In this document: positions 8,708 to 18,016 of the stretch, one piece after another | Position numbering within the stretch: the first letter of the stretch is position 1 | Layout of the letters: each line of letters begins with the position of its first letter | Origin: Desulfotomaculum copahuensis | GTDB taxonomy: Bacteria > Bacillota > Desulfotomaculia > Desulfotomaculales > Desulfovirgulaceae | DNA length: 64,000 nucleotides | Assembly (NCBI RefSeq): GCF_001655685.1 | Contig: NZ_LYVF01000158.1 | Coordinates: 1-64,000, forward strand | Direction: 5' to 3' | Translations under genes and position numbers: made by a program | Notes under the pieces: generated by a model | Databases searched by the model: none | Told to the model about the DNA's origin: nothing | Seen by the model: the letters and a program-made list of their open reading frames with translations, nothing else

Positions 8708-8787
8708 TTAACGTTCCCCCTTTATGCGTTATAATCAAATATCAACCGAATAACCGGAGCTCCGGATAAAGTCACCAAACAGCCGTG

Positions 8788-10740
8788 CTACGCCTTCTCC
8801 ACCGCGCCGAACTTGCATTTCTGCATGCAGTTGCCGCACTTGATGCAGAGCGAGGCGTCGATGACGTGGGGCTGTTTCTTTTCGCCGCTGATCGCGCCGG
8901 CCGGGCAGGAACGGGCGCAGGCGCCGCAGCCGGTGCATTTTTCGGCATTGATGGTGTAAACCAGCAGCGCCGGACAGACGTGCGCCGGGCAGCGCTTGTC
9001 CCGGATGTGCGCCTCGTACTCGTCCCGGAAGTAGCGCAGGGTGGACAGGATCGGGTTCGGACAGGTCTGTCCCAGACCGCACAGGGCGGTGTTTTTGACT
9101 ACCCGGGCCAGCCGCTCCAGCGTGTCGATATCTTCCATTTCACCCTTGCCCTCGCAAATGCGGGTGAGGATCTCGAGCATGCGCTTGGTGCCCTCCCGGC
9201 AGGGGGTGCACTTGCCGCAGGACTCGGCCTGGGTGAAGTTTAGGAAGAAACGGGCCACATCCACCATACAGGTGGTCTCGTCCATCACCACCAGGCCGCC
9301 GGAGCCCATGATGGCACCGGCCGCGGTCAGCGAGTCGTAGTCCACCGGCAGATCCAGCTGTTCGTCGGGCAGGCAGCCGCCGGAGGGACCACCGATCTGC
9401 ACGGCTTTGAATTTCTTGCCACCCTGGATGCCGCCGCCCACGTCGAAAATGATCGAGCGCATGGTGATGCCCATGGGCACTTCCACCAGACCGGTGTTGT
9501 TCACTTTGCCGGTGAGGGCGAAGATTTTGGTGCCCTTGCTCTTTTCCGTACCCATAGACGCGTACCAGGCGCCGCCGTTGCGGATGATCTGAGGCACATT
9601 GGCGTAGGTTTCCACGTTGTTCAGGTTGGTGGGCTTGCCCCACAGCCCCTTTTGGGCCGGAAAGGGCGGCCGCACCCGGGGCATCCCGCGGTTGCCCTCA
9701 ATCGAAGTGAGCAGGGCGGTTTCCTCGCCACAGACGAAAGCGCCGGCGCCGGCCTTGATCTTGACCCGGAAGTTGAAGCCGGAATTGAAAATATTTTCCC
9801 CCAAAATGCCGCATTCTTCGGCCTGGGCGATGGCAATCTTCAAACGCTGGATGGCCAGCGGGTATTCGGCGCGCACATAAATATAGCCTTCATCGGCGCC
9901 CACGGCGTAACCGCAGACCATCATGCCTTCCAGCACCGCATGCGGATCGCCTTCCAGCACGCTGCGGTCCATGAAAGCGCCCGGGTCGCCCTCGTCGGCA
10001 TTGCAGACCACATATTTTTTGTCTCCCTCCGCCGCCCGCACGAAGCTCCACTTCATGCCGGTGGGGAAACCGGCGCCGCCGCGACCGCGCAGGCCGGAGG
10101 TTTTGACTTCTTCAATCACCTGTTCCGGGGTCATTTCAAACAAGGCTTTGGTCAAAGCCAGATAACCGTCGTTGGCGATATAATCGGCGATATTTTCCGG
10201 GTTGATGTGCCCGCAGTTGTGCAGCACCAGTCGCTTTTGCCGGGCGTAAAAGGGCACCGTTTCATAGGTCTGCGCCTTCTCACCGCTGATCGGATCGACA
10301 TAAAGCAGCCGCTCCACCACCTGATTATTGATCAGGTGGCTTTCCACGATTTCCGGTACATCCGCCGCTTCCACCCGGGTATAAAAGATTTTCTGCGGTT
10401 CGATGATCATCAGCGGCCCCTGCTCGCAAAAGCCGTGGCAGCCGGTGATTTTAACCTTGATTTTATCTTCCAGTCCGTGTTCTTTGAGCGAAGCCTGCAG
10501 GGCATCCACCAGCCCGCGGGAACCGGACGAACTGCAGCCAGTTCCGGCACAGATCAGGATCTGACGCCGGCCGGAATCTTCGGACAGATGAATGGTATTT
10601 AAAACCTCCTGACGCTGCCGGCGGCAGTTTTCATCATCATGGCAAATCGGCCCCGTTTTGCGGCAGAGAATATAATCCTTGCAGGGGCTAGCCGGAGAAT
10701 GGGTACACTGGTCGCAACACTTGTCCATCAAAGTCTGCAC
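8788..10740 (-). CDS. NuoF/HydB-like NADH-binding flavoprotein subunit of the formate dehydrogenase complex
   Basis: 650 aa, GTG start after AAGGGGGG. Order of parts: a Cys-rich N-terminal segment (CCDQC ... CHDDENC); a thioredoxin-like [2Fe-2S] domain (CAGTGCSSSG, CHGFCEQGP); the NADH/FMN-binding NuoF core (GLRGRGGAGFPTGMKW, NADEGDPGAF); the NuoF cluster motif (CGKCTPCREG ... CGLG); and a C-terminal 2x[4Fe-4S] ferredoxin (CTGCGACARSC, CIKCGNCMQKC). This is the architecture of HydB and of NuoF in bifurcating hydrogenases and formate dehydrogenases. It lies between the NuoE-like gene and fdhA in one operon. Confidence 0.9.
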   Translation of the reverse strand: MQTLMDKCCDQCTHSPASPCKDYILCRKTGPICHDDENCRRQRQEVLNTIHLSEDSGRRQILICAGTGCSSSGSRGLVDALQASLKEHGLEDKIKVKITGCHGFCEQGPLMIIEPQKIFYTRVEAADVPEIVESHLINNQVVERLLYVDPISGEKAQTYETVPFYARQKRLVLHNCGHINPENIADYIANDGYLALTKALFEMTPEQVIEEVKTSGLRGRGGAGFPTGMKWSFVRAAEGDKKYVVCNADEGDPGAFMDRSVLEGDPHAVLEGMMVCGYAVGADEGYIYVRAEYPLAIQRLKIAIAQAEECGILGENIFNSGFNFRVKIKAGAGAFVCGEETALLTSIEGNRGMPRVRPPFPAQKGLWGKPTNLNNVETYANVPQIIRNGGAWYASMGTEKSKGTKIFALTGKVNNTGLVEVPMGITMRSIIFDVGGGIQGGKKFKAVQIGGPSGGCLPDEQLDLPVDYDSLTAAGAIMGSGGLVVMDETTCMVDVARFFLNFTQAESCGKCTPCREGTKRMLEILTRICEGKGEMEDIDTLERLARVVKNTALCGLGQTCPNPILSTLRYFRDEYEAHIRDKRCPAHVCPALLVYTINAEKCTGCGACARSCPAGAISGEKKQPHVIDASLCIKCGNCMQKCKFGAVEKA

Positions 10741-10756
10741 TGGTTTTACGCCCCCC

Positions 10757-11239
10757 TTACTCGTACTTTTCCAGAATTTCGGCCGCCCGGCCGGGTGTTA
10801 AACGGCCGTGTGTATCCTCATTGACCATCATCACCGGGGCCAGGCCGCAGGCGCCCAGGCAGGCCACTGTTTCCAGTGTGTAGCGCAGGTCCGCCGTGGT
10901 TTCGTTTTTACCCACACCCAGTTTCTCGGAAACCGATTCGAACACCCGCGCACCTCCCCGCACGTGGCAGGCCGTACCCTGGCAGACGCGGATGATATTC
11001 CGGCCGCGGGGCTTGAGGTGAAATTGGGCATAAAAAGTGGCCACGCCGAAAGTTTTGCTGAAAGGAATTCTCAACTCGCTGGAAATCCTTTGCATCACTT
11101 CCCCCGGCAGGTAGCCGTAAATCTCCTGCGCCTCCTGCAACAGCGGGATCAGCGCTCCCTTGACACCCCGGTAATGTGCAAAAACTTCAGCCAGGGCCTG
11201 CTGCCGTTTTTGTTCCTCCTGTTCGCATTGACACGCCAA
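10757..11239 (-). CDS. NuoE/HydC-like [2Fe-2S] subunit of the formate dehydrogenase complex
   Basis: 160 aa, probable TTG start behind GAGGGGG. The four cluster ligands are visible as CQGTAC and CLGAC in a thioredoxin-like fold of the NuoE family, and the length is normal. First gene of the nuoE-nuoF-fdhA operon (16-bp gap to the next gene). It passes electrons between the NuoF-like flavoprotein and other clusters. The 212-bp region upstream (11240-11451) shows no gene and no convincing promoter. Confidence 0.9.
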   Translation of the reverse strand: MACQCEQEEQKRQQALAEVFAHYRGVKGALIPLLQEAQEIYGYLPGEVMQRISSELRIPFSKTFGVATFYAQFHLKPRGRNIIRVCQGTACHVRGGARVFESVSEKLGVGKNETTADLRYTLETVACLGACGLAPVMMVNEDTHGRLTPGRAAEILEKYE

Positions 11240-11451
11240 AATGATAACCCCCTCTCATTTTCTCTCCCCGTTAAACAACTACATGACTCTGCAAACGCCA
11301 ACCGGAAACCAACCCCCGGGAGGCAATACCGCCGGTGGTCAAACGGAACCGCCGCCCGGCCATGCCGGGATGCAAGCCGCCGCGCATGCGCTTGAGGCCC
11401 GGAGCCGGTTCACGTCACGCCGTCTTGGCGGTGCTGCCGGGACCACAGCGT

Positions 11452-12039
11452 TTAGCCGGCCGCTCCGCCCCGCGCGTCAATCACCCGTTTCTCGGTTGCC
11501 ACCAGGTGCATTGGACAATCGTGGAGATCAGGATAAACCTCCGGCCGGATCTGCAACTCGAAGGCAGGTGCCAGGTAAACCGTATCCGGCCTGGTACGCG
11601 GCAGAAAGCGGTCGTAAAAACCACCGCCGTAACCCAACCGGTTGCCCTTGAGATCGAAAGCCACCCCCGGCACAATGACCAGGTCCAGCTCCGCCGGGTC
11701 CAGCGGCCTTAAACGGTCTGGCGCCGGCTCCAGGATGCCCCAGGTGCCGGGAATCAGATCCCCCGGGTAATCAAGCAGCAAGGACGGCGTCAACCGTTTG
11801 TTGGCCACATCGGTAACCGGCACGGCCACCCGTTTGCCGGCGGACAGGGCGGCCTGAATCAGTCCGGCCGTCTGCACTTCCTGGCGGAAATCCACATAGG
11901 CCATCAGCGTACGGCTGCGCCGGTACTCCTCCCGTTCCAGGATGCGCCGGACAACGGCCGCGCTCTTTTCCGCCACCTCCCGCGGGCTCAAACTTTGTCG
12001 TGCTTTCAAGACATCTTTTCTTATTTCGCTTTTGGTCAC
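11452..12039 (-). CDS. 5-formyltetrahydrofolate cyclo-ligase
   Basis: 195 aa, GTG start after GGAGGAA. The hallmark block GNRLGYGGGFYDRFL and a C-terminal DxPMHLVATEKRVI match the MTHFS/5-FCL family, which converts 5-formyl-THF to 5,10-methenyl-THF with ATP. The enzyme salvages folate; its place upstream of the formate dehydrogenase operon is in keeping with one-carbon metabolism, but an own transcript is possible given the 212-bp gap. Confidence 0.9.
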   Translation of the reverse strand: MTKSEIRKDVLKARQSLSPREVAEKSAAVVRRILEREEYRRSRTLMAYVDFRQEVQTAGLIQAALSAGKRVAVPVTDVANKRLTPSLLLDYPGDLIPGTWGILEPAPDRLRPLDPAELDLVIVPGVAFDLKGNRLGYGGGFYDRFLPRTRPDTVYLAPAFELQIRPEVYPDLHDCPMHLVATEKRVIDARGGAAG

Positions 12040-12174
12040 GAAAATTCCTCCAAAAGTCTGATTTTATTAACAAAATTCCTTTATCCTAACAGAATCAACG
12101 GTTGCGGAGCATCAAAAATCCACTTTGATCTTGTTTTGATCTTACAGTGTCTCTGTCCATCATTTCTATCATTT

Positions 12175-12420
12175 CTAAAAATTTAGTGTTTCCAAAACCA
12201 TTACAGCTTCTTTCCGGCTGTCCGGCAGCAGATGGCTATACATATCAGTCATGGTTAAGGTTTCATGCCCCAGCCGCTCCAAAACCACATTTGGATAACT
12301 TCTCCCAGGCGCTGCTTCTTGTATAGCCGGATCAATACCGCTGTACGACCGTCCAGGAGGATGCGACGGGTACTCCGTTTTGTCTCAGGTTCATGGAACC
12401 CACTTTTTCCAGGCATCTCA
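12175..12420 (-). pseudogene. Tyrosine recombinase (integrase) remnant, C-terminal part
   Basis: Minus-strand translation gives HEPETKRSTRRILLDGRTAVLIR and then, after a frame shift, YPNVVLERLGHETLTMTDMYSHLLPDSRKEA, ending at a TAG (12175-12177). These are the 'PKT-S-R' and 'LGH...T..Y.H' blocks of phage/ICE-type integrases (shown in pieces). The upstream catalytic parts are missing and the frame is broken, so it is a decayed gene in an A+T-rich patch. Confidence 0.6.
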
Positions 12421-12723
12421 GCCATAGTTTGCATAAATGATTTTCCCTCCCCGGACCGGGCAAAGGATAAGCAAGGTATTCTCCCCGTCCGGCTGATTTT
12501 CCTTGTTTTTTAAAAATCCCGGCTCACGAAACTTTTTAGACGCCCAAATATCTTACATTATTGCCAGTCGTCTTGAGTATGACTTACCTGTTCTACCGGG
12601 ATAACGATTATTATTAATCTCTTTACCCACGCGATCTAGTGAAGAGCCTCCTAATCTGCCATCGGTATGATGGCAGAAGGTATCAACATCTTGCCGGAAG
12701 CCACACCGAAAGAGATTTGTCCG
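12421..12723. other. Intergenic stretch with no supported gene
   Basis: About 300 bp of A+T-rich sequence between the integrase remnant and the DtxR-family gene. A 70-codon open frame exists on the minus strand (12553-12765) but has no ribosome site and no recognisable similarity; it also runs through the terminator, so it is left out. Confidence 0.4.
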
Positions 12724-12750
12724 AAAAAAAAGCGACCCTGTTAAGGGCGC
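12724..12750 (-). terminator. Intrinsic terminator of the DtxR-family gene
   Basis: Minus strand GCG-CCCT-TAAC-AGGG-T-CGC hairpin followed by eight T residues, starting 18 bp after the stop codon. Confidence 0.7.
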
Positions 12751-12767
12751 TGAAAGGTGAAACAACG

Positions 12768-13274
12768 TTATACCTGTGTTAAAAGTTTGTTTTTGGCTTG
12801 GAAATCCTCAAATACTTTTAATATCTGCGGATTATTTTTAAGAAAAGCCGTCAGATTTGCAAGTTTTTGTAGAGTATCTACGCCAATTGTATGTTCTATC
12901 TTCTCAGTTTCTTCCAGAATATTTTCAGTAACTCCGATTAATTTTAAGAATTCCTCTACCATCATATGCCTGTGCAGCAAAGCATCACCAACTTCTTTCC
13001 CCTTTTGACTTAAAGTGATAATTCCGTATTTTTCATAGTTCACGAGCCCCAACTCAGACATCCTTTGTATCATCCTGGTAGTTGACGGCGGCTGCACGTT
13101 AAGTGCGACTGCCAGATCATGGGTTCTGGTGTAACCCTTTTCAGCGGACAGACGGTAAATCATTTCCAGGTAGTCCTCCATAGAAGCGGTCAGCCTATTA
13201 TCCTTATTCATATATCCCCGGAAGGTAAAAAAGCCCTTATCATCCAATTTCATCATCCACCTGTCGGACAGCAT
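12768..13274 (-). CDS. mntR: DtxR/MntR-family metal-dependent repressor
   Basis: Up to 168 aa; the start is uncertain (ATGs at 13274, 13256/13253 and 13211 are all possible; AGGTGG sits just before the 13256/13253 pair). TASMEDYLEMIYRL is the conserved N-terminus of MntR/DtxR proteins, followed by a winged helix and the metal-binding/dimer region (HRHMMVEEFLKLIGV ... EEIEHTIG-like). It is divergent from an Nramp transporter gene, with a 26-bp palindrome between them, so repression of metal uptake (Mn2+ or Fe2+) is the likely role. Confidence 0.8.
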   Translation of the reverse strand: MLSDRWMMKLDDKGFFTFRGYMNKDNRLTASMEDYLEMIYRLSAEKGYTRTHDLAVALNVQPPSTTRMIQRMSELGLVNYEKYGIITLSQKGKEVGDALLHRHMMVEEFLKLIGVTENILEETEKIEHTIGVDTLQKLANLTAFLKNNPQILKVFEDFQAKNKLLTQV

Positions 13275-13348
13275 TTAAAAATATATGTCTTTTTTTTATA
13301 AATATGCTTCACCCTTTAAAATTTCTCTTCATACATTACAGAAGTAAA

Positions 13349-13374
13349 ACAAAATTAGCCGCGGCTAATTTTGT
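13349..13374. promoter_or_regulatory. 26-bp perfect palindrome, probable MntR/DtxR operator
   Basis: acaaaattagccg followed immediately by its exact reverse complement. The core TTAGCCGCGGCTAA resembles DtxR/MntR-type operators. It lies between the divergent repressor and mntH genes, 30 bp before the mntH start, where binding would block mntH transcription. Confidence 0.7.
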
Positions 13375-13403
13375 TAGTTATGTAAAAGGGAAGGTGTTTT
13401 GAC

Positions 13404-14711
13404 TTGCTCAGGGAGGCAAAAATTCAAGGGGCGTCAGCCCAAACAGTGGATGTTGGTTTCGGCAGGATTGTAACCTATGATCGCTCCCGGGTTTTCAACC
13501 GTTTAAGGCAATTTCTGATGTATCTCGGTCCTGCCTTTATTGTTAGTGTGGCCTATATTGATCCGGGCAACTTTGCCACCAATATCAGCGGCGGATCAAA
13601 ATTTAATTACAGCCTTCTATGGGTTATCTTGTGGAGCAATTTAATGGCCATCTTTCTGCAGTCTATTTCCGCCAAACTTGGAATAGCCACAGGTGCCAAT
13701 CTGCCGGAAATGTGCGCCAGACTTTTTACCCAAAAAACAAATTGGTTTTTTTGGATCGGCGCGGAGATTGCTGCAATGGCAACGGACCTGGCGGAATTTC
13801 TTGGCGGCGCTCTGGGTTTATACCTGTTGTTCAAGATCCCGCTAGTCTATGCTGGTGCCTTAACCGGCGTTTTAACCTTTTTCATCATTTTTCTGGAAAG
13901 ATACGGCCAGAGGGTAGTTGAAGCCGTGATCACAGGAATGGTGGCGGTGATCACTGTTGCTTATACCATAGAATTATTCCTGGCGAAGCCGGATTGGGCA
14001 CAGGTTGGACTGCATACACTGGTGCCTTCCCTTCCAAACGGCGAGGCAGTCTTAATTGCCGTAGGAATGTTGGGTGCCACGGTGATGCCCCATGTGATTT
14101 ACCTTCATTCCCAGTTGGTGCAATGCCGTAAAACAATCCAGACGGATATACAGAAATTGAAACATTTTAAACTGGAGATGATGGATATAATTCTGGCCAT
14201 GAACATTGCTTTTCTGGTTAATGCCGCAATGGTAGTGGTTTCGGCATCAGTGTTTTTTACCCGGAGTATGGCGGTGGAGTCAATTGAACAGGCCCACCAG
14301 TCCCTAACCCCTTTGCTTGGTTCCCTGTCCAGTGGCGCCTTTGCTATAGCCCTGCTGGCCTCCGGCCTTTCTTCATCGGCGGTTGGGACACTGGCCGGGC
14401 AGACTATCATGAAAGGCTTTGTTAACTTAAACATTCCCCTGACCGTCAGAAGGTTGGTAACGATGGTCCCGGCCATGGTTATAATAAGTTTGGGCATTGA
14501 CCCTATAAAGGCGCTGGTCATGAGCCAGGTGGTTTTAAGTTTTGCCCTGCCGTTGGCCATCGTCCCCTTAATGTTGATAACAAAACGCAAAGATATCATG
14601 GGGGCACTTGTAAATAAGCCGCTAACAAATGTAATCGGCTGGGTCATAACTATGATTATTGTCTCAATCAATGCTGTTTTACTCTACCTGACATTCACGG
14701 GAAATGCTTAA
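13404..14711 (+). CDS. mntH: Nramp-family divalent metal transporter
   Basis: 435 aa from a TTG behind GGAAGGTG. It has eleven or so hydrophobic segments. The Nramp metal-site motifs are present: DPGN in TM1 (VAYIDPGNFATN) and MPHVIYLHS in TM6. It imports Mn2+ (or Fe2+) with protons. An N-terminal extension of about 35 residues precedes TM1. Divergent from the DtxR-family repressor and preceded by its likely operator; followed by a strong terminator. Confidence 0.9.
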   Translation: MLREAKIQGASAQTVDVGFGRIVTYDRSRVFNRLRQFLMYLGPAFIVSVAYIDPGNFATNISGGSKFNYSLLWVILWSNLMAIFLQSISAKLGIATGANLPEMCARLFTQKTNWFFWIGAEIAAMATDLAEFLGGALGLYLLFKIPLVYAGALTGVLTFFIIFLERYGQRVVEAVITGMVAVITVAYTIELFLAKPDWAQVGLHTLVPSLPNGEAVLIAVGMLGATVMPHVIYLHSQLVQCRKTIQTDIQKLKHFKLEMMDIILAMNIAFLVNAAMVVVSASVFFTRSMAVESIEQAHQSLTPLLGSLSSGAFAIALLASGLSSSAVGTLAGQTIMKGFVNLNIPLTVRRLVTMVPAMVIISLGIDPIKALVMSQVVLSFALPLAIVPLMLITKRKDIMGALVNKPLTNVIGWVITMIIVSINAVLLYLTFTGNA

Positions 14712-14725
14712 AACAAAGGAACAGG

Positions 14726-14763
14726 TTAAACTATCCCCCGTCTAATAAGGTGGGATAGTTTAA
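14726..14763. terminator. Strong hairpin terminator after mntH
   Basis: Perfect 12-bp stem ttaaactatccc / gggatagtttaa, symmetrical enough to act in both directions. It lies 15 bp after mntH and upstream of the convergent secreted-protein gene's end. Confidence 0.65.
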
Positions 14764-14951
14764 TTCTGCCCACTTTCCTCCGGTTGGCTGTATGCCGGCC
14801 GTTTTGTTGCCTGAGAGTGGCGTAGCGGGGCAAGCGCGGGCAAAATCCGAAAAGCGGCACGTTAACAAATAAGTGTTGCGGTTTCGCGAATAAAATATGA
14901 AAAAAGGAACCGGGAAGAATACCCCGGTTTTCCAAGCATATTACTTTGCAT

Positions 14952-15575
14952 TTATTGATTTGAATCTGTGCCGCCGCCTTCCAGTTTCTGTTGCATGGCC
15001 TGCAACCTTTGCAGGATCTTATCGGCCTGCTGCTGTGTCATTTTCCCGCTGCTCACATTCTGCTGAATAGCCTGTTCTCTGAGTGTGAGCATTTTTTCCC
15101 GGAACTGCTGCATGCTCATCCCTTGTGCCTGGACAATATCTGCAAGCTTTTTACCGCCGTGCAATTGCGATTGCAGATCGCTTACGTTCATGCCCAGGGC
15201 CTGGGCAACCAGGTTGAGGTTGGCCTTGCCGCCGGGCCTTCCCGGACCGCGATGGCCGAAAAAGGGAAGCATTCCCGGATGCTTTTGCAGGTATGCTTCC
15301 ATTTTGTTTGCCTGGTCCTGCGTGATGGCGCCCTGCTGAACGGCGTTGTCAATCATTTGCTGTTCCGTCTTGGTCATGGCGGCAGTCAGCGTGGACTGGT
15401 CAATTCCCAGGTTCGTTGCAAGACCGGAAACAAAAGTTTGGTAGAGATTGATTCCTGGTTTTGGAGCATTTGTTGCGGGCGCCGTCTGCGCGAAAGCGGA
15501 TCCCGCAACGGCGGTCACGGCGAGTGCCGCCGTCACTATCCCGACAGCGATGCTCTTTTTGTTGATTTTGAACAT
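14952..15575 (-). CDS. Secreted protein of unknown function (DUF2680-like)
   Basis: 207 aa. It has a clear Sec signal peptide: KINKKS, a hydrophobic core, then AGSAFAQ as cleavage site. The mature part is rich in Gln, Met and Lys, and has two similar helical repeats of the type 'A.A...T..Q......V..G.ITQDQANK' (around residues 65-95 and 165-195), seen in DUF2680-type secreted proteins of clostridia. It has no catalytic motif. The helix-rich, CpxP-like look suggests a stress or envelope role, but function is unknown. Confidence 0.7.
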   Translation of the reverse strand: MFKINKKSIAVGIVTAALAVTAVAGSAFAQTAPATNAPKPGINLYQTFVSGLATNLGIDQSTLTAAMTKTEQQMIDNAVQQGAITQDQANKMEAYLQKHPGMLPFFGHRGPGRPGGKANLNLVAQALGMNVSDLQSQLHGGKKLADIVQAQGMSMQQFREKMLTLREQAIQQNVSSGKMTQQQADKILQRLQAMQQKLEGGGTDSNQ

Positions 15576-15885
15576 TTAAGTCACCTCGTAATATTTTTTG
15601 TTGGGATGATTCGGGCCTGGCTCATGACTCCCTACATGATCCATCCCTCCTTCCGGTTTTCAAGGATTATTTTAGCCGCCATTTGTTTCAATGTCGTGGA
15701 AAAATCTTTTCTGAACCTTGAACTTTTTGTGAACAACCCCCAATAATTTATTCGCCACGTTGAAACCTCGTTGAAGGCTTTTCCGCCTCCGGAATTAACG
15801 GAGAAAAACGGGCAATAGTTGATTTCCCGGGCGTTCAAAATTCGTTCAAATAGCGATTCCCCCGCCCGCCGGTTTCCCTTTCCCC
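15576..15885. other. 310-bp intergenic region
   Basis: Lies between thiC's terminator and the secreted-protein gene. A 91-codon open frame (15632-15907, minus) overlaps the terminator hairpin and has no ribosome site, so no gene is claimed. The promoter of the secreted-protein gene should lie here, but no good -35/-10 pair was found. Confidence 0.4.
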
Positions 15886-15915
15886 AAAAGAAAAGCGCGG
15901 TTTTCAACCGCGCTT
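15886..15915 (-). terminator. Intrinsic terminator downstream of thiC
   Basis: Minus strand AAGCGCGGTT - GAA - AACCGCGCTT followed by TTCTTTT; a 10-bp perfect stem about 80 bp after the thiC stop. Confidence 0.75.
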
Positions 15916-15995
15916 CCAGTCGCCGGCCGGTATCAGCTGCACTGCATCATCAATTGCCGGCCGTCAACCTTGATTTTTCCGTTTTCCCGTATTCA

Positions 15996-17291
15996 TCAAA
16001 CAGGGCCGGCTTCGCCCAGCACCCGGTTCATATTCCGCACGGCGCACATTTTGCCGCACATGGTGCAGGAATCCTCGTTCTCCGGCCGGGACTCGGCGCG
16101 GTAACGCCGTGCCTTTTCCGGATCAACGGCCAGCGCAAACATTTTCTCCCAGTCCAGGTTGCGCCTGGCCTCGCTCATCTGATCATCCCACTGCCGCGCC
16201 CCTGCTATGCCTTTGGCCAGGTCGGCCGCATGTGCCGCGATGCGTGAGGCGATGATGCCCTCCTTCATATCCTCCAGGGTGGGCAGGCGCAGATGCTCGG
16301 CCGGCGTGACGTAGCACAGGAAGTCGGCGCCGTGAGCGGCCGCAATGGCGCCGCCGATGGCGCTGGTGATGTGGTCGTAGCCCGGCGCCACATCGGTCAC
16401 CAGCGGGCCGAGGACATAAAAAGGCGCGCCGTGGCAGAGTTTCTTTTCCAGCAGCATGTTCGGGATGATTTCGTTGAGCGACATGTGGCCGGGACCTTCG
16501 ATGATTACCTGCACATCTTTCTCCCAGGCTCTTTGGGTCAGTTCGCCCAGCACGATCAGTTCCTGGATCTGCGCCGCGTCGGTGGCGTCCTTGATACTGC
16601 CCGGCCGGCAGGCGTCACCCAGGCTGATCGTTACGTCATAACGCCGGCAGATCTCCAGTAGTTGATCGAAATATTCAAAAAACGGGTTTTCCCGGTCATT
16701 CAGTTCCATCCAGGCAAACAACAGGGAACCCCCGCGGGAGACAATATTGGTCAAGCGGGGATTTTTCTTGAACCGGGCCGCGGTCTCCCGGTTGATCCCG
16801 GCATGGATGGTCATAAAGTCCACGCCGTCTTCGGCGTGTTTTTCCACCACCGCGAGGAATTCGGCGGCCGAAATGTCCTGCAAATCCTTATCATAAAAGC
16901 CCACGGCGTCATACACCGGCACGGTCCCCACCGCCGCCGGGGAAATGTCAATCAGTTTCCGCCGGAATGACTCGGTCTTGCCATAGCAACTGAGATCCAT
17001 GATCGCGTCTGTTTTCAACTCAATAGCCCGGCGCACTTTTTCCAGCTCTGTTTCCATGCTGCAGCAGTCCTGGGAAACGCCGAGGTTGACATTGATTTTT
17101 GTGCTCTGGCCCCGGCCGATGCCGCAGGGATCCAGGGAGGAGTGATTCCGGTTGGCCGGGATGACCACCTGGCCGGCCGCAACCAGCTCTCGCAGCGCTT
17201 CGGGGGGCATGTACTCCTTGCGCGCCACGGCCTCCATTTCTTTTGTGATCACGCCCCGGCGGGCGGCGTCCATCTGTGTGGTGTAATTCAT
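15996..17291 (-). CDS. thiC: Phosphomethylpyrimidine synthase
   Basis: 431 aa from MNYTTQM behind GGAGGGAAATT. It is a radical-SAM-type enzyme that rearranges aminoimidazole ribotide into HMP phosphate for thiamine. Conserved blocks include [37 protein letters not shown] and [11 protein letters not shown]. The C-terminal cluster-binding cysteines are in SCTMCGKMC. It is the short bacterial form, without the N-terminal extension of the plant/E. coli type. Last gene of the thiS-G-H-F-C run and followed by a terminator. No TPP riboswitch is visible in front of it. Confidence 0.95.
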   Translation of the reverse strand: MNYTTQMDAARRGVITKEMEAVARKEYMPPEALRELVAAGQVVIPANRNHSSLDPCGIGRGQSTKINVNLGVSQDCCSMETELEKVRRAIELKTDAIMDLSCYGKTESFRRKLIDISPAAVGTVPVYDAVGFYDKDLQDISAAEFLAVVEKHAEDGVDFMTIHAGINRETAARFKKNPRLTNIVSRGGSLLFAWMELNDRENPFFEYFDQLLEICRRYDVTISLGDACRPGSIKDATDAAQIQELIVLGELTQRAWEKDVQVIIEGPGHMSLNEIIPNMLLEKKLCHGAPFYVLGPLVTDVAPGYDHITSAIGGAIAAAHGADFLCYVTPAEHLRLPTLEDMKEGIIASRIAAHAADLAKGIAGARQWDDQMSEARRNLDWEKMFALAVDPEKARRYRAESRPENEDSCTMCGKMCAVRNMNRVLGEAGPV

Positions 17292-17364
17292 AATTTCCCT
17301 CCTCATGGCCGGACTGCCCGTAAGGCGCCGGGCGCCGGCGGCGGTGATATATTCTGTGGCGTCA

Positions 17365-17997
17365 CTACTGCCGCTGCAAAAAATAACTCAACACAATATC
17401 CGCTTGCTTGGCGGCGGCTATAACCACCCGCGGGGCCATCGGCGGACACAGGGGGGAAACTTCCGATTCCATATCCCCGACCAGATAAAAATTATCTCTG
17501 ATCCGGCGGGTGACAATCCCGTCGCTGCCGCCCCATCCGGCCAAACCGGAAGCGGCGACCAGAAGCTTGCCGGAATACAGATAGGCTCCCACCACCATTT
17601 TTTTATCATCCGGCCGGTCCAGCGCCTCCACAACCGCATCGCAATGATCAAACAATGTTGATACATTGTTTTCAGCAATCTTTTCGGTCAAAACTTCTAT
17701 TTCCAGCTCCGGATTGATCTGCAGCAGGTTTTCCTGCAACGCCAGCACCTTCAGCCGGCCCACCTGCTTGGCGAAAAAGAACTGCCGGTTCAGGTTGCTT
17801 TGCTCCACCCGGTCGAAGTCCACAATTTTAAACCTTTTAAATCCGCTGCGCACCAAAAACTGCGCGCAATTCGACCCCAGCCCCCCGGCGCCGGCCAGGC
17901 CGATCCTGACCCGGCTGATTTTTGCCAGGTTCTCCGCCCCGAGCAGGGAGGCCAGCGCCCTTTTAAAACCGTCCGGGGAAGTCGTTTCCTTGCCCAT
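17365..17997 (-). CDS. thiF: Sulfur-carrier adenylyltransferase, thiamine type
   Basis: 210 aa behind GGAGGCC. It has a Rossmann ATP-binding GAGGLGSN motif and E1-like blocks [13 protein letters not shown] and ALDRPDDKK. It adenylates the C-terminal Gly-Gly of ThiS before sulfur transfer. Lies between thiH and thiC. It is a short ThiF of the clostridial type without the rhodanese or MPN extensions. Confidence 0.9.
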   Translation of the reverse strand: MGKETTSPDGFKRALASLLGAENLAKISRVRIGLAGAGGLGSNCAQFLVRSGFKRFKIVDFDRVEQSNLNRQFFFAKQVGRLKVLALQENLLQINPELEIEVLTEKIAENNVSTLFDHCDAVVEALDRPDDKKMVVGAYLYSGKLLVAASGLAGWGGSDGIVTRRIRDNFYLVGDMESEVSPLCPPMAPRVVIAAAKQADIVLSYFLQRQ

Positions 17998-18016
17998 GCC
18001 TTTTGGCCTCCGTCCG

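Noticed and set aside
15632-15907. 91-codon frame upstream of the secreted-protein gene
   Set aside because: It starts in the thiC terminator hairpin and has no ribosome site or family resemblance.
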